The notes under the pieces: model-generated
Seen by the model: the letters and a program-made list of their open reading frames with translations, nothing else
Databases searched by the model: none
What the model was told of the DNA's origin: nothing
Assembly (NCBI RefSeq): GCF_000826545.1
Contig: NZ_CDME01000008.1
Span: 558,001-622,000 of the forward strand
Direction of reading: 5' to 3'
DNA: 64,000 bases
Source: Kibdelosporangium sp. MJ126-NF4
GTDB taxonomy: Bacteria > Actinomycetota > Actinomycetes > Mycobacteriales > Pseudonocardiaceae
Shown here: positions 41,323 to 50,700 of the stretch, piece by piece
Position numbering within the stretch: the stretch's first letter is position 1
How the letters are laid out: every line of letters starts with the position of its first letter
Program-made: the position numbers and the translations under genes

Positions 41323-41938
41323 TTTCCAGTTCCTCCACCGTAGTGACCGTGCACTGGTGCAGCTCGCGGAGCAGACACGAAGCCCGGACCAGGCTGATAG
41401 CCGGATGATCGAACGACAGGAGTTCCTGCTTCACTGGCCGCGGTGATGGCCATATCGGGAGGTGCAGGGCGCCTCGTACGCCAGCGATCGGATACTCACC
41501 GGCTCGAATCAGGACTCCTGTTTTCTGGGCCGCCGGACAGAGCCTCAGTGCTCGTGGTGCGCATCGACGGCAGATGGGCGGTTCGTGGACTGCGCAGTTC
41601 TCTGGCCAATCAGTCCAGTCGTCGTCATAGACCGCAGTCAGCAGCCATAGGATTCCGTCGTTGGTTTGGTCGGCTGGGCCTGCGCAGACTTGGCACAGCA
41701 GTCGGCGCATCGTTTCACGTTGGCGCTGAGGGTGGATGCGCCTGAAGTCAGGGTGTCCCTGTCCTTGGCGGGACGCCGTTCGATACCAGAGCACTCCGTG
41801 TTCGTCTCGATCGCCAGGTCGCTCATCCGCGTAGGCGAGACGCCCCGCACGCATGACCAGAGTGCCAGGAATGTCGCGTTCTTCGCTCCATGCCGTGATG
41901 TAGGGCGGCAGGAGAGCCGATTCGTGCATGTCCGACAT
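41315..41938 (-). CDS. Cysteine-rich hypothetical protein paired with an XRE regulator
   Basis: This is a 207-residue soluble protein. Two paired Cys motifs, LLCQVCAGPADQ and PICRRCAPRALRLCP, suggest a zinc ribbon. The centre has DGILWLLTAVYDDDWTDWPE. Families of this type accompany small XRE genes in Streptomyces and Pseudonocardiaceae and are unannotated. The N-terminal part (LPPYITAWSEERDIP) is conserved-looking, and the start is set by ATG 41938. Confidence 0.72.
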   Translation of the reverse strand: MSDMHESALLPPYITAWSEERDIPGTLVMRAGRLAYADERPGDRDEHGVLWYRTASRQGQGHPDFRRIHPQRQRETMRRLLCQVCAGPADQTNDGILWLLTAVYDDDWTDWPENCAVHEPPICRRCAPRALRLCPAAQKTGVLIRAGEYPIAGVRGALHLPIWPSPRPVKQELLSFDHPAISLVRASCLLRELHQCTVTTVEELENG

Positions 41939-42022
41939 GTGACCAGAGCGGCTACGATCACAGAAGGACGCAAATCGACCACGGAACGTGTTTGCGTCCT
42001 GTCGAGTCGCACGGAGTGGGAA

Positions 42023-43423
42023 GTGACTAAGGACGAAGCTGTGGACAGTGAGCCAGTGACTGCTGTCTCACGGCTGGCACACGAGATCAAACGGTTGCGT
42101 AAGACGGCTGGGTTGAGTCATGCGCAGCTCGGCTTGAAGACAGGCTATACCCGTCAGTACATTTCGATGGCTGAACGACCTGGCCAGGGGCTTCCCGCTG
42201 AAGCCTTGGTGCATGCCATCGACCGGGCACTCGGCGCGAACGGCGGCCTTGACGAGTTGAGACGACTCGCGCATGTGGAGCGCCGTCGCGGACGGGAAAA
42301 AGCTGACGGGACAATCTTGCAGAGCCAGGACGAGTGGCTCAAGGTCCGGTCGGCGCCTGGTGTGCGCGGGCGTGAACTGAGCGAGCTTGCCGCGTGGCTG
42401 TACGACGACGCCAGCCGCGCCCCGGGCGGGCATGTCCTGGCTGGCCCGGGTTGGTTGTCGGACGAACCGGTCGAGCTCGATGAGGTCCGTCTCGTGTGGT
42501 CCGATACCCGTGAGACAACGCCACGGCATGGACAGTCCGACCATGTGCTGCCGTTGACGGATCAAGGTAACAGGTATTCCGGCTACAGCCGGGCTGTGCG
42601 TGATCTCGTTCGCCCACGATTGCTGGAGAACCGAGTGAGCTATCGGCTTCTGGACGTGTCGCGCGACAGTGGACTGTCGTTGACCTTCGGGACGACCTCG
42701 TTCTTCGATGTCTTCGACGTCAAACAGGCCATTGCCCATGAGTTCAAGTCAGCCTGGTTGCGTTCGGGCCGGTCAGTCCCCGACTGGTCCGACCTTCCAC
42801 TGCGTGCGGGGATCGGTGATCCCTTCGATCCACGGCAGCTGCTGATGTCACCTGGCATAAGCACACTGACGATCAGGCGATCCCGGTCCGGTGATCACCG
42901 CTTCGTGCTGCATGAACGTGACGGTGGAAAGGTCGCGGACGGCGGTGGGCTCTGCCATGTGATGCCTGCCGGTGAGTTCCAGCCTTCCTCAGTGGACATC
43001 AGGAACGACTTCTCGCTGTGGCGCAACATCATGCGGGAGTTCTCCGAGGAGTTCCTCGGCAACCCCGAGCATGACGGCGCAGTCTCGAGTTCGATCGACT
43101 ATGCCGACGACGAACCGTTCCGGTCGCTCGAAGGTGCGCGTGACCGGGGCGAGCTCCGGCTGTGGCACTACGGCTTGGTCATGGAGCCGCTGGAACTGGG
43201 TGCGATCCAGTTGACCGTCGCCGTTGTCGACGACCGCGCATTTGATCGGCTTTTCGCGGGCATGGTCATCGCCAACGACGAAGGTCATGTCGTTGGCAGC
43301 GGTGGTCGGACCGACATGCCGTTCACCGGCGAGGCGATCGAGCGATTGAGTCCGCGTCTGTCGGCAAGCGCGCTGACCCTACTGCAGTTGGCGTGGCGAG
43401 ACCGCCCGCTGTTGCTTGGCTGA
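42023..43423 (+). CDS. XRE HTH protein with C-terminal Nudix-like segment
   Basis: This is a 466-residue protein from GTG 42023 (a GTG at 42041 is an alternative). An HTH lies in the first 65 residues (IKRLRKTAGLSHAQLGLKTGYTRQYISMAE). Residues ~90-250 have no recognised fold. The C-terminal third contains HVMPAGEFQPSS, then LWRNIMREFSEEFLG, a stretch resembling a Nudix box REUxEExGU but with a longer gap and one extra residue. The catalytic box is therefore probably imperfect, making a ligand-sensing Nudix domain more likely than a hydrolase (as in NrtR). It is divergent from the cysteine-rich gene at 41315-41938. Confidence 0.75.
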   Translation: MTKDEAVDSEPVTAVSRLAHEIKRLRKTAGLSHAQLGLKTGYTRQYISMAERPGQGLPAEALVHAIDRALGANGGLDELRRLAHVERRRGREKADGTILQSQDEWLKVRSAPGVRGRELSELAAWLYDDASRAPGGHVLAGPGWLSDEPVELDEVRLVWSDTRETTPRHGQSDHVLPLTDQGNRYSGYSRAVRDLVRPRLLENRVSYRLLDVSRDSGLSLTFGTTSFFDVFDVKQAIAHEFKSAWLRSGRSVPDWSDLPLRAGIGDPFDPRQLLMSPGISTLTIRRSRSGDHRFVLHERDGGKVADGGGLCHVMPAGEFQPSSVDIRNDFSLWRNIMREFSEEFLGNPEHDGAVSSSIDYADDEPFRSLEGARDRGELRLWHYGLVMEPLELGAIQLTVAVVDDRAFDRLFAGMVIANDEGHVVGSGGRTDMPFTGEAIERLSPRLSASALTLLQLAWRDRPLLLG

Positions 43424-43488
43424 TCACCGCGGCCAGGCCCGACTTGTGGCGGGGGTTCCTGCGGCCGCCTGGTGGCTAGGGTTGCGTT

Positions 43489-44619
43489 GTGTCAACGAAT
43501 ACACGTGACGAGATCGAGCGAGTGCTGGTTGCATGGGACGCTCATGAGGTCTCGGTGGGCGCGCCGCCTGTCATCGACTACGACTGCCGCCCCAACAGGG
43601 ACGAAGCCGACACCATCGGCCGAGTCCAGGCCTACCAGGAGCTGAGCCGCCTGAAGGAGGCGGCGGACGAGGACCTCGCCCGCCGAATCGACTGCCACCT
43701 GGTCTACCTGGGGGCGTTGCTCGGAGAACGCCTGCCGCTGGGTGAGTACGTCCAGCGCACCCAGGGCTGTGCGGTGACCGGTTGGACCGACGAGTACGTG
43801 GCCTGGCGCGGCGAGCGAGCCCGCGCCGCCATGGCAGGGCTGGGAATTGCCTGGGGCCCGACCACACGCGGTGATCTCCTTGACACCGAGAACGATCTCA
43901 CGGCCGAGGAGATCCCCGACGCCTTGCGCACGGCGGCGGTCGAGTTCGAACCGTTGGTCAGGAAGGCAACAGGCACAACGGCCGACTACAACCTCACCAT
44001 CGAGACGGCCGATGTCGACGCGTACTGGTCCTACTGGCTCGACGGTTCCGGCAAGGACGCGCGCCTGCGGCTGAACATGCGCAACGCGCGCTTCACCGAC
44101 GTGCAGGCACGCCAGTTCGCGTTGCACGAGATCCTCGGCCACGCCCTGCAGAGCGCGAGCTATGCGGCGCGGTGCCTGGCCGAGGATGTGCCGTGGGTGC
44201 GCGTTTTGTCCGTACACGCCGACCACCAGATGCTTTTGGAGGGGTTGGCTCAGGCGTGGCCGCTGTTCGTCGCGCCGGAGGACGAGGTGCTGATCGCACA
44301 CGTCGCGGTGGACCACTACTTGCAGCTCGTGCGTGCTCAGTTGCACATCGCGATCAACGACGGCACGAGCGTGGCGGACTGTGTTGCGCACGCCAGGGCG
44401 TGTGTGCCGTTCTGGTCCGACGAGGTCATCGGGCGGGTGCTGACCGACCGCGGGGCCGATCCGCTGCTGCGGTCCTATCAGTGGGCCTATCCGGCCGGGG
44501 TGGACTGGTTCGTCACGCTCGCGGAGACCAACGACGCCAAGACCATCGACGATGTCCTCACGGCCGCGTACCGTGCCCCGCTCACGCCACGGGAACTGCA
44601 GCAGTTGCGGCACGGTTAG
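43489..44619 (+). CDS. Metallopeptidase-like protein (HEILGH motif)
   Basis: This is a 376-residue soluble protein starting at GTG 43489. Near residue 212 it has FALHEILGHALQSASY, and about 40 residues later LLEGLAQAWPLF. The arrangement is close to the HExxPGHxxQ...EG pattern of DUF885 metallopeptidases, but one residue shorter between Glu and the second His, so zinc binding is plausible though unproven. No signal peptide is visible, implying cytosolic action. It stands alone between an XRE gene and a TetR gene. Confidence 0.65.
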   Translation: MSTNTRDEIERVLVAWDAHEVSVGAPPVIDYDCRPNRDEADTIGRVQAYQELSRLKEAADEDLARRIDCHLVYLGALLGERLPLGEYVQRTQGCAVTGWTDEYVAWRGERARAAMAGLGIAWGPTTRGDLLDTENDLTAEEIPDALRTAAVEFEPLVRKATGTTADYNLTIETADVDAYWSYWLDGSGKDARLRLNMRNARFTDVQARQFALHEILGHALQSASYAARCLAEDVPWVRVLSVHADHQMLLEGLAQAWPLFVAPEDEVLIAHVAVDHYLQLVRAQLHIAINDGTSVADCVAHARACVPFWSDEVIGRVLTDRGADPLLRSYQWAYPAGVDWFVTLAETNDAKTIDDVLTAAYRAPLTPRELQQLRHG

Positions 44620-44628
44620 GCTGGGCGC

Positions 44629-45177
44629 GTGGCGGGGAACTTGCGAGCCGACGCGCAGCGCAACCGGGAACGGCTGATCGAGGTGGCGCGGCAGGAACTG
44701 GCGAACGGATGCCGGTTGCAGCTCAACGACATCGCCCGCAAGGCCGGTGTCGGCGTCGGCACGGTCTATCGGCATTTTCCGACGCCGATCGCCCTGCTTG
44801 AGGCGGTTGTCGGCGACGAACTGGCCACGATGGTCCGGATCACCGAGCAGTCGCTGGCGATCGAGGACCCCGCCGAGGCCTTCGCCACCCTCCTGAGATC
44901 CATTTTGGACCTCCTACTGCGGACCGACGGCGGGCTGGCGGTGATCGTCGCGGCGGTCGAGGACGTCATGGAACAGACCACGCAGGCCAAAGGTGAGCTG
45001 CGGGGCGGCACGGAGGAGCTGCTGAGCCGGGCGTACGCCGCCGGGATCGTCCGCACAGACGTCACCGCCGAGGACCTGCTCAACCTGATGTCGGGACTGG
45101 AACAGGCAGTCCGGCGAGACCCGGAACGGCGTGACCTGTACCTGTCCGTGCTGCTGGGCGGCTTGCGGCCGAACTAG
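44629..45177 (+). CDS. TetR-family repressor
   Basis: This is a 182-residue protein starting at GTG 44629. The N-terminal HTH is typical (RERLIEVARQELANGCRLQLNDIARKAGVGVGTVYRHFPTPIALLEAV), followed by a helical ligand domain. It is transcribed towards the short-chain dehydrogenase at 45240 with 62 bases between them that contain two GGAT-N5-ATCC palindromes. Repression of the SDR and perhaps of its own gene is the simplest model. Confidence 0.9.
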   Translation: MAGNLRADAQRNRERLIEVARQELANGCRLQLNDIARKAGVGVGTVYRHFPTPIALLEAVVGDELATMVRITEQSLAIEDPAEAFATLLRSILDLLLRTDGGLAVIVAAVEDVMEQTTQAKGELRGGTEELLSRAYAAGIVRTDVTAEDLLNLMSGLEQAVRRDPERRDLYLSVLLGGLRPN

Positions 45178-45179
45178 GC

Positions 45180-45223
45180 GGATAGGTAATCCGCTTTCTG
45201 ATAGGGTTCCGGATACATCATCC
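45180..45223. promoter_or_regulatory. Twin palindromes, candidate TetR operators
   Basis: GGATAGGTAATCC at 45180-45192 and GGATACATCATCC at 45211-45223 share the form GGAT-N5-ATCC and start 31 bases apart, three helical turns, between the TetR stop and the SDR start. The first is extended by GC/GC to GCGGAT...ATCCGC. The spacing suits binding of two TetR dimers on one face. Confidence 0.6.
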
Positions 45224-45239
45224 GTTAAGGAGCTCTGGT

Positions 45240-46058
45240 ATGCGACGTCTCGATGGCAGGACAGTGGTGGTGACCGGTGCCAGCGCCGGGATCGGCGCGG
45301 CGGCGGCGAAGAGGTTCGCGAGTCTCGGCGCGAACGTCGCCGTGGTCGGCCGGTCGAAGGAGAAGACGACCGCGGTGGCCAGGCAGATCGGCGGTACGCC
45401 GTACACGGTGGACTTCGCGAGGCTCGACGACGTCCGCAGACTCGCCGACGACCTGGACTACCCGACGATCGACGTCCTGGCGAACAACGCGGGGCTGATC
45501 AGCGACACCAGGAAGATGACGCCGGACGGCAACGAGATCACCTTCCAGGTCAACCACCTCGCGCCGTTCCTGCTCACGCACCTGTTGACGGACCGGCTGA
45601 AAGCGGCTCCCGAGGCGCGGGTGATCACCACGGCCAGCGCGGCACATGGGTTCGCGCGCCTGGATCTCGACGATCTCGGCTTCGGCGCGAGGAAGTACGG
45701 CAAACAGAGCGCGTACGGCACGAGCAAACTGGCGAACATCCTGTTCACGCAGGAACTCGCGCGCCGCACCGCCGGGACGAGCGTGACCGCGAGCTGCTTC
45801 CACCCTGGTCCGGTCAGTACGGACTTCTTCAGGGACATGGGATTCGCCCGCCTGGTGCTCTGGATGGCCCTGCGACCGGAGCAAGGCGCGCGACCGTTGG
45901 TACATCTGGCCACCGTCGACGACCCCGAGACGGTGAACGGCGCGTACTACAGCCGGATGAAGCGCCGCGAGCCCAAGCGAACCAGTGCCGAGCTCGCGGC
46001 CAGGCTGTGGGAGGCGAGCGAACGGCTAGTGGGACTCGGCGACCAGGCGGATCGCTAG
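45240..46058 (+). CDS. Short-chain dehydrogenase/reductase
   Basis: This is a 272-residue classical SDR: TGASAGIGAAAAKRF cofactor motif, NNAGL, and catalytic Ser (TTASAAH) with YGTSK. The C-terminal half resembles retinol-dehydrogenase/WW-oxidoreductase-like SDRs (LANILFTQELARR, CFHPGPVSTDFF). ATG 45240 follows AAGGAG. It lies downstream of a TetR gene and twin palindromes, so it is probably inducible. Its 3' end overlaps the converging LysE-type gene by 33 bases. The substrate is unknown. Confidence 0.9.
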   Translation: MRRLDGRTVVVTGASAGIGAAAAKRFASLGANVAVVGRSKEKTTAVARQIGGTPYTVDFARLDDVRRLADDLDYPTIDVLANNAGLISDTRKMTPDGNEITFQVNHLAPFLLTHLLTDRLKAAPEARVITTASAAHGFARLDLDDLGFGARKYGKQSAYGTSKLANILFTQELARRTAGTSVTASCFHPGPVSTDFFRDMGFARLVLWMALRPEQGARPLVHLATVDDPETVNGAYYSRMKRREPKRTSAELAARLWEASERLVGLGDQADR

Positions 46059-46658
46059 CGCGCCGAAGATCGCCGCGGACACCCGGTCCATCCAGCGCCG
46101 GATCGCCGGACGGCGGACCAGGAACTCCGACAGCGCACCGGAGATGAACCCGACGGTCGCGTCGACGGCGAGCCCGACACAGATCAGGACCGCGCCGAGA
46201 ACGAGGAACTGCGCCCACGGCGGCATCCCGTGATCGCTGATGAACTGCGGGAAGAACGCGAGGTAGAACAGGATCACCTTCGGGTTCGACAGGTTCGTGA
46301 GCACGGCCATCACATACATCTTGCGCAGTGACCGTTGCGGCACCGGCATTTCCGAGCTCTCGGCGATGGCCCTGCGGGACGCGCGCCACGTGCTGATCGC
46401 CAGGTAGACCAGGAAGACCGCGCCGAGGACACGCATGACGTCCAACGCGACGGGCGCTGCGGCCAGCAGCGCGCCGAGGCCCGCGGCAGCGGCGACGGTG
46501 TGGATGGCGATGCCGGTGGACATCCCGAGCGCGGCGATCACCCCGGCCTTGCGGCCGCGGGCGATCCCGTTGGCGATGATGAACATCATGTCCGGCCCCG
46601 GGGCAAGGCTGATCAGGGCCGAAGCGACCGTGAACGCCAGCAGGATCGACAGTTCCAT
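46026..46658 (-). CDS. LysE/RhtB-family amino-acid exporter
   Basis: This is a 210-residue protein with five to six predicted membrane helices. The N-terminal LISLAPGPDMMFIIANGIARGRKAG is the LysE/RhtB signature, and VLTNLSNPKVILFYLAFFPQF is the second conserved segment. The family exports amino acids or homoserine lactones. The gene converges with the SDR (33-base overlap) and is divergent from the MFS gene at 46740. No specific substrate can be read. Confidence 0.9.
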   Translation of the reverse strand: MELSILLAFTVASALISLAPGPDMMFIIANGIARGRKAGVIAALGMSTGIAIHTVAAAAGLGALLAAAPVALDVMRVLGAVFLVYLAISTWRASRRAIAESSEMPVPQRSLRKMYVMAVLTNLSNPKVILFYLAFFPQFISDHGMPPWAQFLVLGAVLICVGLAVDATVGFISGALSEFLVRRPAIRRWMDRVSAAIFGALAIRLVAESH

Positions 46659-46739
46659 CCGACCATCCCAGCATTCTCATCCCTCGCGGCGCAAACTGTT
46701 TTCCGGCTACACTGGAATTCACACTGCGGCTGGACAATT

Positions 46740-47948
46740 ATGAGAATTCCGTCGTTGCGGCACAATCGCGACTATCGCAGGTTGTGGCTCGGGCAAGCAG
46801 TCTCACTGGTCGGCGATGAAATATTCGATACCGCGCTGATGCTGTGGCTCGGTCTGGTCGCTGCGGGTGACCAGGCCTGGGGTCCGGCGGCGGCTGCCGG
46901 TGTGCTCGTCGCTCGGACCGCGCCGGTGCTGCTGTTCGGCGTGATCGGCGGTGTCTACTCCGACCGCTGGGACCGCCGTCGAACCATGCTCGCGATGGAC
47001 GCCGTCCGCGCCACGCTGATCGCTGGCCTGGCGTTGCTGCTGCTCATCGGCCTGCCGACGGCCGCCGAGCTCACCGCCATCTACGTCGTGGTGGCGTTGT
47101 GCTCGGTGGCCGCGTTGTTCTTCAACCCGGCCAGGTACGGCATGCTCGCCACGGTCGTCGCGGACGCGGACCGCGAGCGGATGGGCAGCCTGACGGCCGG
47201 AACGTCAGCGCTGGCAACGGTTCTCGGTCCGTCGCTGGCAGCGGGCATGCTGGTTGTCGCGTCCGTCGAATGGTCCTTGCTGTTCACCGCGGCGATGTTC
47301 GTGGTGTCGTTCGCCGCGGTCCGCGCGCTGCCGAGCGGCACAGGCGTGCCGACCTCGGGCAGTGTATGGCGCGAACTGCGTGCCGGACTGGTCTTCTTCG
47401 CGGGAAACCGCAGGCTGAAGGTCATGCTGACGACCACGGTCACCGTGGTCGCCGGTGTCGGTGCGATCAACACGCTGGACATCTTCTTCGTCACCAGGAA
47501 CCTCGGCGCGCCCGTGGAGGTGTACGGCCTGCTGGGCACGGCGTTCGGGCTCGGGTCGCTGGTCGGTGCCGGGCTGGCCGCCGTGTACGCGCCCCGGCTG
47601 CGCGCGCATCGGGTCTACGGCTACGGATTCACGCTGGCCGGGCTGCTGCTGGTGGTGTACTCCCGGATGAGCGAACCGGTCGGTGCGATCGTCGTGCTGT
47701 TCCTGGTCGGCATCCCGGTCGCGGCGGTGAACTCGATGGTCGGCCCGCTGATCATGCGCGCCGCCCCGGCACATCTGATCGGCCGTGTCAGCGGTGTGCT
47801 CCAGCCGGCGACACAGCTGGCGATGTTGCTGTCGGTGACGGCCTCGGCCTGGCTGGCCGGGCTATTTCCGATAGGCGGGATATTCATGGCGGCCGGTGTG
47901 CTAATCGCAGTTGTCGGAGTGTGGGCGGCGCGGCACCTGAGTCCCTAG
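46740..47948 (+). CDS. MFS transporter (MefA/DHA3-like)
   Basis: This is a 402-residue protein with about 12 predicted membrane helices. The N-terminal RDYRRLWLGQAVSLVGDEIFDTALMLW and GVYSDRWDRRRTM loop (motif A of MFS) are typical of the Enterobactin-exporter/MefA-like DHA3 group, which exports macrolides and siderophores. It is directly upstream of the deoxysugar glycosyltransferases, so export of the glycosylated product is plausible. ATG 46740 is the start with good homology (MRIPSLRHNRDYRRLW). Confidence 0.9.
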   Translation: MRIPSLRHNRDYRRLWLGQAVSLVGDEIFDTALMLWLGLVAAGDQAWGPAAAAGVLVARTAPVLLFGVIGGVYSDRWDRRRTMLAMDAVRATLIAGLALLLLIGLPTAAELTAIYVVVALCSVAALFFNPARYGMLATVVADADRERMGSLTAGTSALATVLGPSLAAGMLVVASVEWSLLFTAAMFVVSFAAVRALPSGTGVPTSGSVWRELRAGLVFFAGNRRLKVMLTTTVTVVAGVGAINTLDIFFVTRNLGAPVEVYGLLGTAFGLGSLVGAGLAAVYAPRLRAHRVYGYGFTLAGLLLVVYSRMSEPVGAIVVLFLVGIPVAAVNSMVGPLIMRAAPAHLIGRVSGVLQPATQLAMLLSVTASAWLAGLFPIGGIFMAAGVLIAVVGVWAARHLSP

Positions 47949-47996
47949 GTAATTTCGGGAATTCAGGGAATCCGGCGCGCGGAGTAGCGTTTCGGT

Positions 47997-49184
47997 GTGC
48001 GCATTCTGTTCACGGTCTTCGGGTCGCGGCCGCATATTTATCCGCTGGTGCCGCTGGCGTGGGCGTTCCGCGTGGCCGGGCACGACGTGCGGCTGGCGAG
48101 CACGCCGATGTGGGCGCCGGACATGGCCTACACCGGGCTGCCGTCCGTGAGTGTCGGCGGATCACCCGCGGTGACGGCGAGAGTGCGCGACGAACTGGCC
48201 AACGCGATGTTCACCCAGCAGCCATGGCCGGCGGACTGGGCCGCGGACATCAGCACCCTCACCACCCGCCAGTTGGCGTACCTGGAGTCCGTCGGCCGCT
48301 ACCTGGTGGCCGCGGCGGCGGCGATGACCGACGAACTGGTCGCGTTCGCCCGGCACTGGGCACCGGACATGGTGGTCTACGACTCGTTCAGCTACGCGGG
48401 CCGCGTAGCCGCCGAGGTGATCGGAGTACCCGCGATCCGCCACCTGTCCGGCACAGATTCGGCGCAACGCCTGGAACTGACCCAACCGGGACCGCACCCA
48501 CTACCCGAGTACCAGGCCCTGTTCGACCGCTTCCACGTCCCGCAGACAATCGACGCACACGCCACAGTGGACCCGACGCCCCCGAACATGCGAGTGGTCA
48601 CGGCACAACGCCTACGGCCAATGCGCTACATCCCCTACAACGGACCGGGAAGCACACCGCAGGGACTGACGAGACACCGCAAACGGCCACGGGTCTGCGT
48701 CACATGGGGGCACACGATCGCCTCGGTCGGCACCACCGGCACCTGGCCCTTCCGGGTGGCGATAGACACGATCGCCGCACTGGGAATGGAGTGCCTGATC
48801 GCGGCGCCGATCGCGGAGGTGGACAAGCTGGGCCCGCTGCCGAAGTCAGTGCGTGCACTCTCAGCAGCGCCGCTGCACCTGGTGCTGCCGTACTGTGACG
48901 CGATCGTCCACCAGGGCGGCGACGGAACCTTGCTGACCGCAGCCACAGCAGCCGTGCCACAACTGGTGATCCCGGCCAGCCCCGAGGCAGACATGGCCGG
49001 TGGCCGAGTCGCCGCGACCGGTGTCGGAATCTCAGTCCGCTACGACACAGCAGCAACCGTGGCGGACGCGGTGAACCGACTGCTGTCGGACGTGGCATAC
49101 CGCGAAGCGGCGATCAAGCTCCGCGCGGAGATAGAAAGCCAGCCAACCCCGGCGATGGTCGCAGCCGACCTGGCGAACGGGTGA
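47997..49184 (+). CDS. DesVII/EryCIII-type antibiotic glycosyltransferase
   Basis: This is a 395-residue GT-B protein starting at GTG 47997 (MRILFTVFGSRPHIYPLVPLAWAFRVAGHDVRLAS). The N-terminal acceptor domain and the C-terminal donor loop HQGGDGTLLTAATAAVPQLV near residue 304 correspond to GT1-family macrolide/anthracycline enzymes, although the donor-loop HHGG reads HQGG. It should transfer a TDP-deoxysugar to an aglycone. A close paralogue follows with a 1-base overlap. Codon choice changes halfway: the 3' half has many A-ending codons. Confidence 0.88.
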   Translation: MRILFTVFGSRPHIYPLVPLAWAFRVAGHDVRLASTPMWAPDMAYTGLPSVSVGGSPAVTARVRDELANAMFTQQPWPADWAADISTLTTRQLAYLESVGRYLVAAAAAMTDELVAFARHWAPDMVVYDSFSYAGRVAAEVIGVPAIRHLSGTDSAQRLELTQPGPHPLPEYQALFDRFHVPQTIDAHATVDPTPPNMRVVTAQRLRPMRYIPYNGPGSTPQGLTRHRKRPRVCVTWGHTIASVGTTGTWPFRVAIDTIAALGMECLIAAPIAEVDKLGPLPKSVRALSAAPLHLVLPYCDAIVHQGGDGTLLTAATAAVPQLVIPASPEADMAGGRVAATGVGISVRYDTAATVADAVNRLLSDVAYREAAIKLRAEIESQPTPAMVAADLANG

Positions 49185-50302
49185 TGGGAATGCGGGTACT
49201 CGTCGCGGTGGCCGGAGGCCAGTCACACCTGTTCCCCCTGGTACCACTGGCATGGGCGTTCCGCGTGAGCGGCCACGAGGTCCGACTGGCAGGAACAACC
49301 CGGTCAGCCGACGCGATGGCACACACCGGCCTGTCCACGGTGACAGTCGGAAGTGGACTGAAGATGACCCCGGCCGACCGAGAGGAACTGCTGAACACAG
49401 CCTACGGCCAACCGCCATGGCCCCCCTCCTGGCCAGTGCGCCCCAACCAACTGACCCCACAACAGATCCACTACCTGGCAGTACTCGGCAGATACACAGT
49501 CGCGGTAGCCGAAGCCATGGCCAGCGACCTGGTCGCATTCGCGAAACACTGGCGCCCAGACCTGATAGTGCACGACACACTGGCACTAGGAGCAAGAATA
49601 GCGGCCACCCTGACCAACGTCCCCTGCGTCCGCTACACCCACGGAACACAGGACGTCTTCAGAGTAGAACGCTACGCGTCCACCGAGCACACGGCCCTCT
49701 TCCAGCGATTCGGCCTGGAAGTACCAACAAAAACCCCGAACTACGTGGACACGATGCCGCCCAGCATGTTCATCGGAGCAGAACGACCATGCCTCAGCAT
49801 GCGTTGGATAGTGCACAACGGCCCAGGCGCAGCCCCACGCCTACCCACGAAACGCCCCCGCGTATGCGTAACCTGGGGCGTCGTCTCAAGCGCACTGGGC
49901 ACCGCGGCAGGAAACCCATATCGACAGGCAATCGAAGCAATAGCCGCAGCAGGAGCAGACATCCTGGTCCTGACCGCAGCGGACCAGATCCCACTGAACC
50001 TGGTACTGCCGTACTGCGACGTGATAGTCCACCACGGCGGAGAAGGCACAGGAATGACCGCGGCAGCCCTGGCAACAACCCAACTGGTGATCACCCGCGA
50101 ACCCCTGGACGACCAGTTCGGCGGCAGACTGGCAAGAACCGGAGCAGCAATCCACCTGACAGACAACAAAAACACGGCAGACGCAATAGAAAAACTCCTG
50201 ACAGACCCCAGTCACCAAGAAGCAGCAGACAGACTGCGCGAAGACATCGAAAGCCAACCAACACCCCTGGAAGTAGTAAAAAGCCTGATGGCCCGATGCT
50301 GA
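49184..50302 (+). CDS. DesVII-type glycosyltransferase, second copy
   Basis: This is a 372-residue GT-B protein starting at ATG 49184 (ATG 49190 is also possible). It is similar to the upstream gene throughout (LFPLVPLAWAFRVSGHEVRLAG), with donor loop HHGGEGTGMTAAALATTQLV near residue 282. It is about 20 residues shorter, chiefly between the two domains, and lacks a stretch before LNLVLPYCD. Two tandem glycosyltransferases suggest either two sugars or a GT/helper arrangement. Codons ending in A are unusually frequent for this genome. A palindromic terminator follows at 50338-50360. Confidence 0.87.
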   Translation: MGMRVLVAVAGGQSHLFPLVPLAWAFRVSGHEVRLAGTTRSADAMAHTGLSTVTVGSGLKMTPADREELLNTAYGQPPWPPSWPVRPNQLTPQQIHYLAVLGRYTVAVAEAMASDLVAFAKHWRPDLIVHDTLALGARIAATLTNVPCVRYTHGTQDVFRVERYASTEHTALFQRFGLEVPTKTPNYVDTMPPSMFIGAERPCLSMRWIVHNGPGAAPRLPTKRPRVCVTWGVVSSALGTAAGNPYRQAIEAIAAAGADILVLTAADQIPLNLVLPYCDVIVHHGGEGTGMTAAALATTQLVITREPLDDQFGGRLARTGAAIHLTDNKNTADAIEKLLTDPSHQEAADRLREDIESQPTPLEVVKSLMARC

Positions 50303-50337
50303 ACCACGAAACCAATGTGGCCTTCGGTGCACCGGCC

Positions 50338-50360
50338 GCAACGAAGGCGGCCTTCGTTGC
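50338..50360 (+). terminator. Perfect 11-bp palindrome behind the glycosyltransferase genes
   Basis: GCAACGAAGGC at 50338-50348 pairs perfectly with GCCTTCGTTGC at 50350-50360 around one central base, 36 bases after the stop. A partial upstream copy (GTGGCCTTCGGTGCA) precedes it. The words resemble a repeated intergenic palindrome, so it may be both repeat and terminator. Confidence 0.6.
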
Positions 50361-50529
50361 ATCCCACCACCCACACCACGCGACACCCCGGCGAACGCAT
50401 CCGAGCACAGCACAGCACGGCACCAGCACGGCACCAGCACGGCACAGCACCAGCCACGCTGGATGAGCACCCAACGGACCACCGTGAAAACCAACCAACC
50501 CTCTCCCCAAACACGCTGGGGAGAAGAAC

Positions 50530-50700
50530 TGGCTGGTACGTAACCAACACAGGGCAACCAGCGCAGGAACAGAAGCCGAGGCTGGAAACCGAACTCCAAC
50601 GTAACCAACAGCGCTGACGCAATCAGAAGTAATCCGTCAAAACCGAGCACAGCGGCAAGCAGCCCACTGGTGAGCAGAGCGTGACTCACCATCCACATGC
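50530..50700. repeat. Dispersed repeat, copy 2 (reverse complement of 26511-26692)
   Basis: Four long blocks match 26511-26692 on the opposite strand: CTGGTACGTAACCAACACAG, TCCAACGTAACCAACAGCGC, AATCCGTCAAAACCGAGCAC and GGTGAGCAGAGCGTGACTCA. Copies differ mainly by substitutions and one diverged segment. In the frame reading SHALLTSGLLAAVLGFDG on the minus strand the differences between copies are at third positions, so a small hydrophobic peptide cannot be ruled out. Confidence 0.85.
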
